64,000 nt of DNA from Paracoccaceae bacterium (GTDB taxonomy: Bacteria > Pseudomonadota > Alphaproteobacteria > Rhodobacterales > Rhodobacteraceae), in assembly GCA_958296035.1 (NCBI GenBank), contig OY282431.1, positions 3,456,037 through 3,520,036 on the forward strand. The letters are read 5' to 3'. The notes under the pieces are model-generated. The model saw nothing but the letters and a program-made list of their open reading frames with translations, was not told the origin of the DNA and made no database searches. Within the stretch, counting starts at the first letter, position 1. Each line of letters starts with the position of its first letter. Positions 44,753 through 53,327 of the stretch are shown here, in pieces. The position numbers and the translations under genes were made by a program.

Positions 44753-45184
44753 ATGCTAAAGCGCATGTTCCTGAACCCGGACAATATGTGGTCCAGGGTA
44801 GAAAACGGTGAATTGCTGTATACACCGATTATTGTCGTCAGCGACATAACCCACACACATATATACCTGGCTGGCCAGACACCTCGCCTTCCAAATGGCG
44901 ATGTTCCTGGAAAGACCATGCGCGAGCAGTTGCGGCAGACCTGCGAAAACATCAATATCGGTCTCGAGCATGTTGGCGCAACCTTCGATGATGTCGTCAC
45001 TTCGACAACCTACGTACTCGATCTTTCCGAATACTATGCCGCATCTGATGTTCGCTTTCAGTATTTTCGCAATAATCGCCCGGCAAGTACGCTCATCCAG
45101 GTGGCGGGGCTGGGCGTTCCGGGGGCACTTGTGGAGATCACGATTGAAGCGATTATCGAGACGGAACGTCTGCGAGTTAAGTGA
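44753..45184 (+). CDS. RidA/YjgF-family protein lacking the canonical arginine
   Basis: The 143-residue protein has the Rid pattern THIYLAGQTPRLPNGDV, REQLRQTCENINIGLEHVGA, DDVVTSTTYVLDLSEY and the end VPGALVEITIEAII. The segment NRPASTLIQV aligns with the FPARSCVEV of E. coli RidA and has Ser where the carboxylate-binding Arg sits, so it should not be a typical enamine/imine deaminase. Rid subfamilies without the Arg are common in catabolic operons and have mostly unknown roles. It is likely part of the 34-45 kb catabolic region. Confidence 0.85.
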   Translation: MLKRMFLNPDNMWSRVENGELLYTPIIVVSDITHTHIYLAGQTPRLPNGDVPGKTMREQLRQTCENINIGLEHVGATFDDVVTSTTYVLDLSEYYAASDVRFQYFRNNRPASTLIQVAGLGVPGALVEITIEAIIETERLRVK

Positions 45185-45291
45185 CGCGGTCTTGCTGGAG
45201 AATCGCCACATCCACCGGGCAGGGCAACTACAGTGAGGGTGGGCAGGGGACGTTTCGATGACCGGTTGGGATGAGTAATTTCGCAACGGTG

Positions 45292-45486
45292 TTACCGATC
45301 CCGGTGCCGTCTTTCTTCACACTTGCCGACATCGGCGAACATGCCGAGCGCCTTGAGATATTCAAGTAGATCTCCGGTCTCGCGGTCGGAAATGTACCGA
45401 AGGCTCTTCAACCGGCAGAGGGCCACCTGGTAGCTCACACCGAAGCGATGCGCGAGCTGGGCGTTGTCCTTGTAAGAGCCTGTTCC
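45292..45486 (-). pseudogene. C-terminal fragment resembling ImmA/IrrE-family peptidase
   Basis: The minus-strand reading DNAQLAHRFGVSYQVALCRL, continuing to KSLRYISDRETGDLLEYLKAL, resembles the C-terminal helix-turn-helix end of ImmA/IrrE proteins (LAxRFGVS...LxRL). Upstream the frame runs into the IS5 remnant and has no HExxH motif. I read it as a fragment left after the IS insertion; identity is moderate at best. Confidence 0.4.
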
Positions 45487-45595
45487 TTGAGTCGACAGGA
45501 GGCGAATAGAGTTCGGTATTGTGCCCTCTTGCGAGGATAATATCCATCCGCCGGTGCGCGGCTCTGACGACCGGCTTGTCAGGCGCGTGCGGCCG

Positions 45596-46356
45596 ATGAA
45601 CAGGCCCTGGAAACCGGCCGCACGCGACAGGTACAAGCGCCCCGACAACGTCACGCAATCCGATGTGACCGATCAGGAGTGGGCACTGATCGAGCCCATG
45701 CTGCCCCGCACCACCTGCATGCGGGCGGTCTTCAACGCGATCCCGTACAGCGCTGCCACAGCTGCCGGACACCTTCCCGCCCGTCTCCACCGTGCAGAAC
45801 GACTTCTATGCCTGGCAGAAGCATGGCCTGTGGACCATCAGCCTCGCTGTCCTGTGGCCGTCACAGTGCGCCAACCGCGGGCATCATGGACAGTCAGAGC
45901 GTCAAGACCCCCGCATGCGGGGGGCCGAGAGGCTACGATGGCCAGAAGATCAAGGGTCGCAAGCGTCACAGCGTTGTCGATGTCGAGGGCAGTCCGCTTG
46001 TGGTGCCGGTTCACAGTGCCGGCATCCAGGACCGTGACGGCTGTATGCCGCTGGTCCTGGCACTCCTGATAGCGGCGCCACGGCTGGTGCGCATCTATGG
46101 CCCCGTGTTGCGGGCTTCCCTGCGAGCGGTGGGTGTAGACCCGGCCTTGCTGGAGGTTGTGCGCAAGCCGGAGGGGACGCAGGGGTTTGTCGTGTTGCCG
46201 CGTCGCCGGGTCGTGGAGCGGACCTTTGCGTGGATGGGTCGCTGCCGTTGGCTGTCGAAGGATACCGGGCGGACGGCGGCGCGTTCTGTGGCCTGGGCGC
46301 AGCTGGCGGCGTGTCGTTTTCCGACCCGTCGTCTGGCCCGGGAAAGGCCTGCCTGA
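45596..46356 (+). pseudogene. IS5-family transposase, frameshifted
   Basis: An N-terminal piece reads NVTQSDVTDQEWALIEPMLP, the usual IS5 start. About 45715-45790 the frame is lost. From about 45885 another frame reads GIMDSQSVKTPACGGPRGYD, GQKIKGRKRHSVVDVEGSPL and later FVVLPRRRVVERTFAWMGRC with the catalytic Asp and Glu and RWLSKDTGR. So the DDE core exists but the gene is split by small deletions, and it is presumably inactive. It lies between the RidA-like gene and the ABC permease. Confidence 0.8.
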
Positions 46357-46624
46357 AAAGGATAATATTCTGTTTTTCGGACTTATGATTCAGGCTCTAG
46401 GCTCGACTTTGTACAATTCTTCGCTCAGATCCAGGTCCGGAAGGTGCCGGGCTGGCTGCGTTAGGGTCTGGACCTCAAGGTTGACTGCGTGGAGACTGCC
46501 GAGTTGCAGGCTGCAATCGGTGCATTGGTCGCCGTATTCAACAGCGAAGAAACTGAACCGAACTACTGGATTTTCGGAATGGAAGCTGAATGGACGAATG
46601 AAACGATGCGCCGAATTCTGTCAA

Positions 46625-48310
46625 TTAGATGGTCATCGTATCGGTGTTGCGGTAGCTGAGTCTCTGGAAAATCAGCATGACTATCAGCAGAATGACCGTT
46701 TGAATCACCATGAAGGCAGCCAGTCTGGCCGAATGTCGTTCCATCAGCAAGAAGAATAGGACCGACATGACCTCGGTTCCGTTGCGATAGAGAAACATCA
46801 CTGACGAGAATTCCCTGACCAGCACGACAAATGTCATCAGCCAGGCTGAGTATATGCCAGGTCTCAGTAACGGAAAGAGTATTCTGGTGGTCGCTTTCCA
46901 CCACGTGGCCCCGTGAATGCGGGCGGATTGCTCCAGTTCGTCGTGTATCGACAGTCGAACCGAATAGATGGTTCGATACGCCAGGTAGAAATAGCCAATG
47001 ACATAGGCAAACATGATAATGTAGAGTGTATTGTATATCGGCGTTCTGACAAACGCGAACAGCACCATCATCCCGAATACGGCTCCCGGAATGGCAATCG
47101 GAAGCAGGACAAGCAACCCCATGAGTGCCTCGCCACGCCTGGATTTTGCCTGCGAAAGCATAATCGACATGAACACGGCAATTGTTGCCGCAGCCGTGCA
47201 GGCAATGAGAGAGTTCGCAATGGCCCGTCGCGTGACATCATACTCGAAGAGTACGCTGCGGAAGTTGTCGAGTGTAAACAGTTCAAGCCTGAATGCTCCG
47301 GCCCAGTATTTCTGGAGCCCGACGAGAACCAGAACAATCAGCGGTGCAATCACGGCTATCGTCGCATAGGATATAACTAGTCCGAATGCTGGCCAACGCC
47401 ACTTGCCAAGCTTGATGCGCCGGGCGCGGTATCCTTTGCCACTAACGGTTGTGAACTTTCTGTTGCCTAGAATCCGGCGTTGTATCCATATTCCCGTTCC
47501 GGCAATCAGGACCGCCAGCACGCCCAGTGAGGCAGCCATGGTCAGGTCCTGCGGATAGTCGCTCATCAGCGTCCAGATGCGCGTGGAAATCACATAGTTG
47601 CCACCGGCGATTCCGAGCGCCATCGGTATCTCGAGGGTTCCGACCGTGAACACGAATACCAGAACCATGCCGGACAGGAGTGCCGGACCGTTAATCGAAA
47701 GCGTTATGCGCCACAGAGTCTGCCAGGGGCCTGCACCATGAATGCGCGCAACTTCCTCAAGGCTTGGATCCATCTGCCGAATCGAAGCTACCGTATACAG
47801 ATACATGAAGGGCGAGTAGAAAATCGACTGAATGACGATCATCGACGTGATCGAATAAACGTCAGGCAGCAATTCCGGAGGCCAACCCCAGTCGGTCAAC
47901 ACCCTTGTTACCATTCCGGCCCGAGGTACGAGCAGGAGCCTCCAGGCCATGGCGCCGACGAAAGCCGAAATAAACAGAGGAATTACACAGAGAATTTCAA
48001 GCAACCGTCGCCCAGGTACATCCGTGCGGGCGTTTATCCACGCCAGAGGCACGCCTATGACCGCGGCTCCGAGCGTCGCGCCGGAAGCAAACAGCAATGT
48101 CGTGGCAATCTCCTTGCCGACCGAAGGATGCTGCATCATGCGCGAGAAACCGCCAAGACTGAAGTTTCCGCCTTCGGTAAACGCGGCGTGAACCGACATC
48201 CAGGCCGGATACAGGATGGCAAGCGCAGCCAGGATGGCAGTTGCCCAGTAGACAAGCGTTTCCACCCGCAAGTTGGAGGCAACCCGCCGACCAAGCCAAC
48301 TGTCAATCAC
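46625..48310 (-). CDS. Double-domain ABC transporter permease (FbpB/PotBC-like)
   Basis: The 561-residue membrane protein has two binding-protein-dependent permease domains, each with the EAA-type loop: EEVARIHGAGPWQTLWRITL at about 190 and EQSARIHGATWWKATTRILF at about 465. It forms the full channel alone, as in Fe(III) and 2-aminoethylphosphonate-type systems. About 12 hydrophobic helices are visible. It is the third gene of the binding protein-ATPase-permease run on minus. The IS5 relic is just beyond its 3' end. Confidence 0.92.
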   Translation of the reverse strand: MIDSWLGRRVASNLRVETLVYWATAILAALAILYPAWMSVHAAFTEGGNFSLGGFSRMMQHPSVGKEIATTLLFASGATLGAAVIGVPLAWINARTDVPGRRLLEILCVIPLFISAFVGAMAWRLLLVPRAGMVTRVLTDWGWPPELLPDVYSITSMIVIQSIFYSPFMYLYTVASIRQMDPSLEEVARIHGAGPWQTLWRITLSINGPALLSGMVLVFVFTVGTLEIPMALGIAGGNYVISTRIWTLMSDYPQDLTMAASLGVLAVLIAGTGIWIQRRILGNRKFTTVSGKGYRARRIKLGKWRWPAFGLVISYATIAVIAPLIVLVLVGLQKYWAGAFRLELFTLDNFRSVLFEYDVTRRAIANSLIACTAAATIAVFMSIMLSQAKSRRGEALMGLLVLLPIAIPGAVFGMMVLFAFVRTPIYNTLYIIMFAYVIGYFYLAYRTIYSVRLSIHDELEQSARIHGATWWKATTRILFPLLRPGIYSAWLMTFVVLVREFSSVMFLYRNGTEVMSVLFFLLMERHSARLAAFMVIQTVILLIVMLIFQRLSYRNTDTMTI

Positions 48311-48395
48311 GTTTGGTTTTCCGGTCCATGAGGTCTGCCCGCATCGTCACATTGGTGTTGTCCCGTTGTCCGGCATCTACCATTGGGTTGGTCCA

Positions 48396-49514
48396 CTAGT
48401 CGACAGGTAGCGCGATACACCTTTCGGCATCCACCTCCATTTGAACATGCTCGCCTTCGCTGAATTCGGCCAAACCGTCCATCCAAACGCGCATCTGTCC
48501 AAACTTCGTGTCCACAATCGCCTCGGTCCGGTCCCCAAGAAACTGGCTCTTGTGCACAGCTCCGCCAATCAGGTTACCCGAAACTTCAGAATCGATCGTG
48601 TGCAGCGTTACCCATTCAGGTCTGATGGTAACGGCAACATTGCTGCCGATCCTTGCTTCCTGGCTCCGGACCCTCAACAAGCTCGACTTGCCGTCCGCGT
48701 CCTCCAGTTCGACCACAACGGAGTGGTTGTCGTCCGGATCGATGGACCGGATTCTAGCCCTGATGAAGCTGGCGACCCCGATGAAGTTGGCGACGAAGCT
48801 TGTCTCTGGCTCGCAGTACAGGGATCGGGCGCTTCCACGCTGCTCTATCTTGCCAGCATTCATGACCAGAAGTTCGTGCCCGAGCGCCATCGCCTCGGCC
48901 TGGTCATGGGTTACATAAATTGCTGTAATCTTTATCTTGCGCTGAATGTCCTTGAGGAAATATCTCATCTCTTCCCTGAGTTTTGCATCAAGATTGCTCA
49001 GGGGTTCGTCGAATAGCAGTACCCTGGGTCGACCGACGATGGCGCGAGCCAGAGCTACCCGCTGCTGCTGGCCACCAGACAATTCGGTAGCATTGCGATT
49101 GCCGAGGTCGCCAAGCCTGACAACGTCCAGAGCCTCGCGAACTCGCTCTTTTATAGCTTGACGAGACAGTTTCTGCATTTGCAGTGGAAACGCCACATTT
49201 TCGAACACGCTCATATGCGGCCAGATAGCATAGGATTGCGCAACCATTCCCATGCCGCGCGCCTCTGGCTGCAGGTACAGATGTTTCGAAACATCCGTTA
49301 CATGCTCGCCATTGATGATGATCTCTCCACTCTCCGGCTGCTCCAGGCCACCGATGCAGCGCAGCGTGGTTGTCTTGCCACAGCCACTTGGGCCCAACAG
49401 GACAAGCAGCTTGCCCTCTTCGACCTCGAAACTGACGTCATCGACGGCCCAGGTCTTGCCAAACCTCTTGCGCAGACCCCGGACTTCCACGAATCCCGGC
49501 AACACGTTCCCCAA
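48396..49514 (-). CDS. ABC transporter ATPase (FbpC/PotA-like)
   Basis: The 372-residue ATPase shows Walker A LLGPSGCGKTTTLRCIGGLE, the Q-loop MVAQSYAIWPHMSVFENV, the signature ELSGGQQQRVALARAI, Walker B VLLFDEPLSNLDAKLREEM and ATHDQAEAM-like switch (YVTHDQAEAMALG). A C-terminal TOBE-like part covers about 240-372. The 'YAIWPHMSV' Q-loop occurs in Fe3+, spermidine and AEP-type ATPases, so the ligand is open. It begins 133 bp downstream of the binding-protein gene. Confidence 0.93.
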   Translation of the reverse strand: MGNVLPGFVEVRGLRKRFGKTWAVDDVSFEVEEGKLLVLLGPSGCGKTTTLRCIGGLEQPESGEIIINGEHVTDVSKHLYLQPEARGMGMVAQSYAIWPHMSVFENVAFPLQMQKLSRQAIKERVREALDVVRLGDLGNRNATELSGGQQQRVALARAIVGRPRVLLFDEPLSNLDAKLREEMRYFLKDIQRKIKITAIYVTHDQAEAMALGHELLVMNAGKIEQRGSARSLYCEPETSFVANFIGVASFIRARIRSIDPDDNHSVVVELEDADGKSSLLRVRSQEARIGSNVAVTIRPEWVTLHTIDSEVSGNLIGGAVHKSQFLGDRTEAIVDTKFGQMRVWMDGLAEFSEGEHVQMEVDAERCIALPVD

Positions 49515-49647
49515 TTCAACGAGTTTTCATGTTTTGGAATCAGGACGGGCGCTGATCACCGAACCAGCGCCCGTCTGTAAACAATTTCAGGTGCTACCTG
49601 CGGCTCCCTGTCTGGTGAGACATTGCAAGTTGCAGGAGCGGGCAGCT

Positions 49648-50739
49648 TTAGTTGTTGATGAAAATGGCAGCAAAGTCCTCTTGCGCCTTGCGGACGAGCT
49701 CGGTGTTCGAGGAAATCTCCTGATAATCAGGTGCAAATGCAGCGTCCCCGATATCGTCGGCATTCGGGGTCAGAGCAAAACTGCTCGGCACGCCTTCCCG
49801 GCCCGGAATTCGCCCCTCGAACCTTTCAAAAATGACTTGCCCCGGGTGGCTGCGCAGGAAATCGATCCATAGCTGGGCTGCATTCGGATGCGGCGCATCT
49901 GCGAAGGCCGCAGTTGCCTGCTCCTGCAACATGACCCCTTCTTCCGGAATCGCCGTTCGAATGTGGTTTGCTCCCTGGTCCGACAGGACATTGGCATCGG
50001 CGGAGACCCCGAAAATGGACAGCGGTCGCTCGCCGGACATCATCATCTCCACACCATGCATGGACGTCGACGAAATCAGAATGTCCTGCGCCGCAAGCCT
50101 TTCCCAGTAATCGGCCGGCAGTCTATCTCTCATATAGTGGAAAACCAGAGCAACCGACTGCAGGGACGAACCATCCATCATGCTCATCTTGCCCTTGAGT
50201 TCCGGCTTCAGCAAATCGTGCCAACTCGAGATCTCCAGATCTGGAAGCTCATCAGAGTTCCACATCGGGAACATCATGTACATATCCGAAGTCCAGTACG
50301 GCCTGTTGTTGAGACCGATTCTCTCGGGCAGCTTCATGTGCTCGTATTCCGGAGATTCGTAGGCCATGAGCAATCCGCGCTCCACAGCATCTGCAAGCCA
50401 CGTAATGGCAGGCATCGTGGTAACATCTCCGGAAATCGCCACGCCTTGACTGACCTCCGCTTCAATCCGGGCGATCGTTCCTGACGTATTCCTGATGTCG
50501 TAAGAAACCTTGAAGTCATCGGGCAGGCACCAGTATTCGATGAAACCGTTGCGGTGAGCATTCTGGGTTTCCGGGGTCTCGAATACACTGGCCACGACGA
50601 TCAGTTCACCTTCCTCGATCGCCTTCGCCACTCGCGGATCATCACATCTTTCCTGTGCAACCGCCATGCTCGAGAAAGCGCTCAGCAATAGAGTACACGC
50701 GGTCAGCGCAAAGGTCTTGAAAAATCCATACTTGTTCAT
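49648..50739 (-). CDS. Type 1 periplasmic binding protein (Fe3+/AEP-like ABC system)
   Basis: The 363-residue protein has a signal peptide (LTACTLLLSAFSSMAVAQ). A type-1 solute-binding fold begins ELIVVASVFETPETQNAHRN, then VSYDIRNTSGTIARIEAEV, VAISGDVTTMPAITWLADAV and the C-terminal NAAQLWIDFLRSHPGQVIFE. Members of this family bind Fe3+, thiamine, phosphonates or polyamines. The twin-tyrosine iron site of FbpA is not evident, so I do not call it an iron protein. It leads the minus-strand ABC operon. Confidence 0.88.
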   Translation of the reverse strand: MNKYGFFKTFALTACTLLLSAFSSMAVAQERCDDPRVAKAIEEGELIVVASVFETPETQNAHRNGFIEYWCLPDDFKVSYDIRNTSGTIARIEAEVSQGVAISGDVTTMPAITWLADAVERGLLMAYESPEYEHMKLPERIGLNNRPYWTSDMYMMFPMWNSDELPDLEISSWHDLLKPELKGKMSMMDGSSLQSVALVFHYMRDRLPADYWERLAAQDILISSTSMHGVEMMMSGERPLSIFGVSADANVLSDQGANHIRTAIPEEGVMLQEQATAAFADAPHPNAAQLWIDFLRSHPGQVIFERFEGRIPGREGVPSSFALTPNADDIGDAAFAPDYQEISSNTELVRKAQEDFAAIFINN

Positions 50740-50994
50740 CCTATCCTCCTCCTATTCTAGCCTGGAAGGTCGCCCTGCAGACAAGATAGCACCTGTGCAA
50801 GATGCGGCCTCCCTACCGTTGACATGATAGAATTTGTGCTCTTTGTTGGCAAGAGAGGCGTATTCCTATCCTTTTCCCTTTCCGGGATGTTACACCGTCA
50901 ACAAAGCAATCAGCCGACTGGTCGCGAATCGATCGGACAAGGACGCAACACATCGACCGCATCGCATTCCGGCATCCGGCCGGAACCGTGCTGA

Positions 50995-51705
50995 TTATTG
51001 ATCCCGGGCCTCGTCCTCGCGAACCCTTGTCAGCGCCGAGGCCACCAGGCCTGCGGGAACGGCAACGATTCCCAATCCGCACATCAGCACCAGAAACGTG
51101 AACATTCGCCCACCGGTTGTGACCGGATAGACGTCGCCATATCCCACCGTGGTTATGGTCGTTGTTGCCCACCACAAGCTGTGAGCGATTGAGGGAAACG
51201 CCTCGGGCTGTGCCTCCCTTTCACAATAGTAAATGCCGACGGCGGCAAAATACAGGAGCATCGCCGTGACAGCAGCAAACAATACAAGCTCTTCTCTCGC
51301 CAACGCAATCGCCCTTCCGAACCGATCCACTGCGGCTCGGTAGCGCGTGAGTTTGAGGATGGCGATGATTCGCAGCAGGCGCACGACCCGCAGGGCGGTC
51401 AGATCAACGGTTCCCAATGAGAGATAGAACGGGACAATCGCCACAAGGTCGACAATTCCGTAAACACTGAAAATGTAACGCAGTTTTCTTGGTGCAGTAA
51501 ACAGGCGCAGGCAATACTCGACCGAAAACAGGACAACGATTGTCAATTCGACAATGTTCTGGACACTCCGAACCGCGTCCGGCCGGTTGGGCAAAGTGCC
51601 AATGGTCAGGGAAACCGCAGACACCCCTATCAACACGATGACCGACCAATCAAAAACTCGACCGGCCCGAGAATCGTTGCGCTGTACGATGTCGGCGATT
51701 TTCAT
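50995..51705 (-). CDS. Voltage-gated-like potassium ion channel (Kv/6TM)
   Basis: The 236-residue membrane protein has six helices. S4-like TALRVVRLLRIIAILKLTRY has periodic arginines, and the pore has ATTTITTVGYGDVYPVTTGG with the TVGYGD potassium filter. Size and layout match bacterial KvAP/KvLm-type channels. ATG 51705 follows GCAGGAGAAAGGC and is preferred over GTG 51732. It has no operon partner and faces the next mobile-element region. Confidence 0.92.
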   Translation of the reverse strand: MKIADIVQRNDSRAGRVFDWSVIVLIGVSAVSLTIGTLPNRPDAVRSVQNIVELTIVVLFSVEYCLRLFTAPRKLRYIFSVYGIVDLVAIVPFYLSLGTVDLTALRVVRLLRIIAILKLTRYRAAVDRFGRAIALAREELVLFAAVTAMLLYFAAVGIYYCEREAQPEAFPSIAHSLWWATTTITTVGYGDVYPVTTGGRMFTFLVLMCGLGIVAVPAGLVASALTRVREDEARDQ

Positions 51706-52329
51706 ACGTGCCTTTCTCCTGCCGCAAACCACTGCTGTGCCAACGTGCAGAGGGCTGCATGGACCCCCTCAGGACCTTTGTTTCGCTCCTATCCGCGGGG
51801 TACAGATGTGCGATCCCTTGCGCATCTTGGCCAGGTCGGCGGATTTACCAAAGCGGTCACACGGCCTGAAGGCGGGGCCGGCCGAATTGCTCGCACTGCA
51901 TACTGGCATCCGACCGTCTGTCCAAGAGGACCCCGGCCTTGAAAATACCGTGGTAATCCAGCGTAGTAAATGACTCAGGGCGAAGTGCTCTAGCTGCTGC
52001 TCGCCAACCAATTCCCGGGGCCACGAGGCGGCACCGGCTGGAGCGACAAATTTCTGGTTGATTCGGCCTATCGGGTGCATGCACACCGAAACGGCCATGT
52101 CTCGCCAACCTCCGCGATCCGCCTTGGTTGATGGACACATTCTTGATCGAAAGCTGAAAGGATGTGTAGAGGACCATGTTCGAGTCGAACCCTTTGGACT
52201 GGTTTCGATTGTGGCCGGACAGCCTCGGCAGGTGCTGGACGTTGCCAAGAACAACGATTCTGCGCTGCCTGCATCATCAAGGGCAAATGCTGCCGGCAGT
52301 ATGGTACCTGGCGCCGGGAGTGAATCTGG
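51706..52329. other. 624-bp gap before the ISKra4 element, no gene recognised
   Basis: Frames on both strands have no family motif. The left end of the insertion sequence lies at about 52330. Confidence 0.3.
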
Positions 52330-52349
52330 CATGGCGACATTTTGACCCT

Positions 52350-52858
52350 TCAGCATGCGGCCTCGCAAGGCCGGGTTTGGGTCGTCCAGTCCCTCCTCTT
52401 GGCCATCAGATACTCCCACGCGGCCTCGAAACGACCCGATAGATCCAGACCTCCAAAGCTCAGCACCGCCTGGCCGACCGCCGCTCTCCACCGCATCCCG
52501 CAGCCCTTCATGCGACGCGTGACCAGCAATTTGTTGGTGCATTCCACATCACCCGTGCCGATCGGAAGCACCGCCTCGCGCAGCCGTGCATACTGCATGC
52601 GTCGCCGGTTCTTGCGAAAGTAGCCGAGCACCGTCGTCAACTCCTCGCGCCCGGCCTCCGTCGAGGCCCGTTGACGCTGGTGGCAAAGCGCCCGGATCAC
52701 CTTCTCCACGCCTTTCGCATCTGTCAACAACTCCTGACGGCGACGCTTGAACCAGCGCTCCGGTGCATGCACATGCGCCTTCGCTGCCCCCAGATGCTGG
52801 CACGCATGCCAGAAATCGACCGCTCCATGCGCCGCCCCGAGCTCGTCCAAAAACGTCC
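52350..52858 (-). pseudogene. ISKra4-type transposase, C-terminal part
   Basis: This minus-strand piece reads TFLDELGAAHGAVDFWHACQ, and later AVLPIGTGDVECTNKLLV and RRMKGCGMRW. That is the end of UPF0236/ISKra4-type transposases with the glutamate-containing IGTGDVE motif. It lacks the N-terminal half, which lies at 55991-56864. Joining both pieces at the shared GGAC gives DNWTFLDELG in frame and 461 codons including the stop. Confidence 0.88.
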
Positions 52859-52912
52859 ACAAGTCCCTCTTCTGATGATATAAAACACCACTTTGAGAGC
52901 CAGCCTGTTATC

Positions 52913-53308
52913 TTGTGCCGTCATGGCCATCCTTTCGATGGTCAGGACATCACGGTTCTCGGCAGCCGTCGCCGTGAGGGCTCCGGCCGGCTGATTGTTG
53001 AGGTCGAGTTTGCGGACGGCAGCCGTCAGTGGATGCCGGCCGCCTGGACGAGTCTTGAGCGGCGTTTGGTCAGCGATCTTGCAGTTCATGGACTGCTGGC
53101 GGATTTCATGGCATTGGCGGATCTTGTCAGTGCCTTGAGACGACGGCAGGAAGATGGCGCAAGATCGGGAACGCACCCTGCTGAGCCTGCTGGAGTGGCG
53201 GGAGCAGCAGCAGCGCTGGGAGTCGATACCGGAGGAAGCTCGCCAGGCGTTCATAGAGGTGCTGGCAGATCTGATGATCCGTGTGGCGGCTCGGGAGCAG
53301 GACGATGA
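52913..53308 (+). CDS. DUF5372-like small protein of the recombinase element
   Basis: The product from a possible TTG 52913 reads CRHGHPFDGQDITVLGSRRR, then GRLIVEVEFADGSRQWMPAA, followed by WTSLERRL. The HPF...G.E and D.G....LPAAWTD-type pattern is that of DUF5372 proteins, which I know as companions of such recombinases. The length of about 131 residues includes a low-complexity tail that may not be real, since it overlaps the next ORF. Function unknown; context suggests a regulator or recombination accessory. Confidence 0.55.
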   Translation: MCRHGHPFDGQDITVLGSRRREGSGRLIVEVEFADGSRQWMPAAWTSLERRLVSDLAVHGLLADFMALADLVSALRRRQEDGARSGTHPAEPAGVAGAAAALGVDTGGSSPGVHRGAGRSDDPCGGSGAGR

Positions 53309-53327
53309 CGGAACGGATCACGGCTGA
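53154..53327 (+). CDS. 57-residue helical ORF overlapping the recombinase start
   Basis: ATG 53154 is preceded by a GGCAGGAAG region and the frame encodes MAQDRERTLLSLLEWREQQQ, then IPEEARQAFIEVLADLMIRV. It is one long charged helix, and the stop at 53325-53327 overlaps the recombinase ATG at 53305 by 23 bp, suggesting coupling. It is too short for most gene callers. Small proteins of this kind occur next to serine recombinases; whether it acts as a recombination factor is open. Confidence 0.5.
   Translation: MAQDRERTLLSLLEWREQQQRWESIPEEARQAFIEVLADLMIRVAAREQDDDGTDHG

Noticed and set aside
49648-50739. Naming the ABC system an iron(III) transporter
   Set aside because: The twin tyrosine iron site of FbpA is not visible and the ATPase family also serves polyamines and phosphonates.
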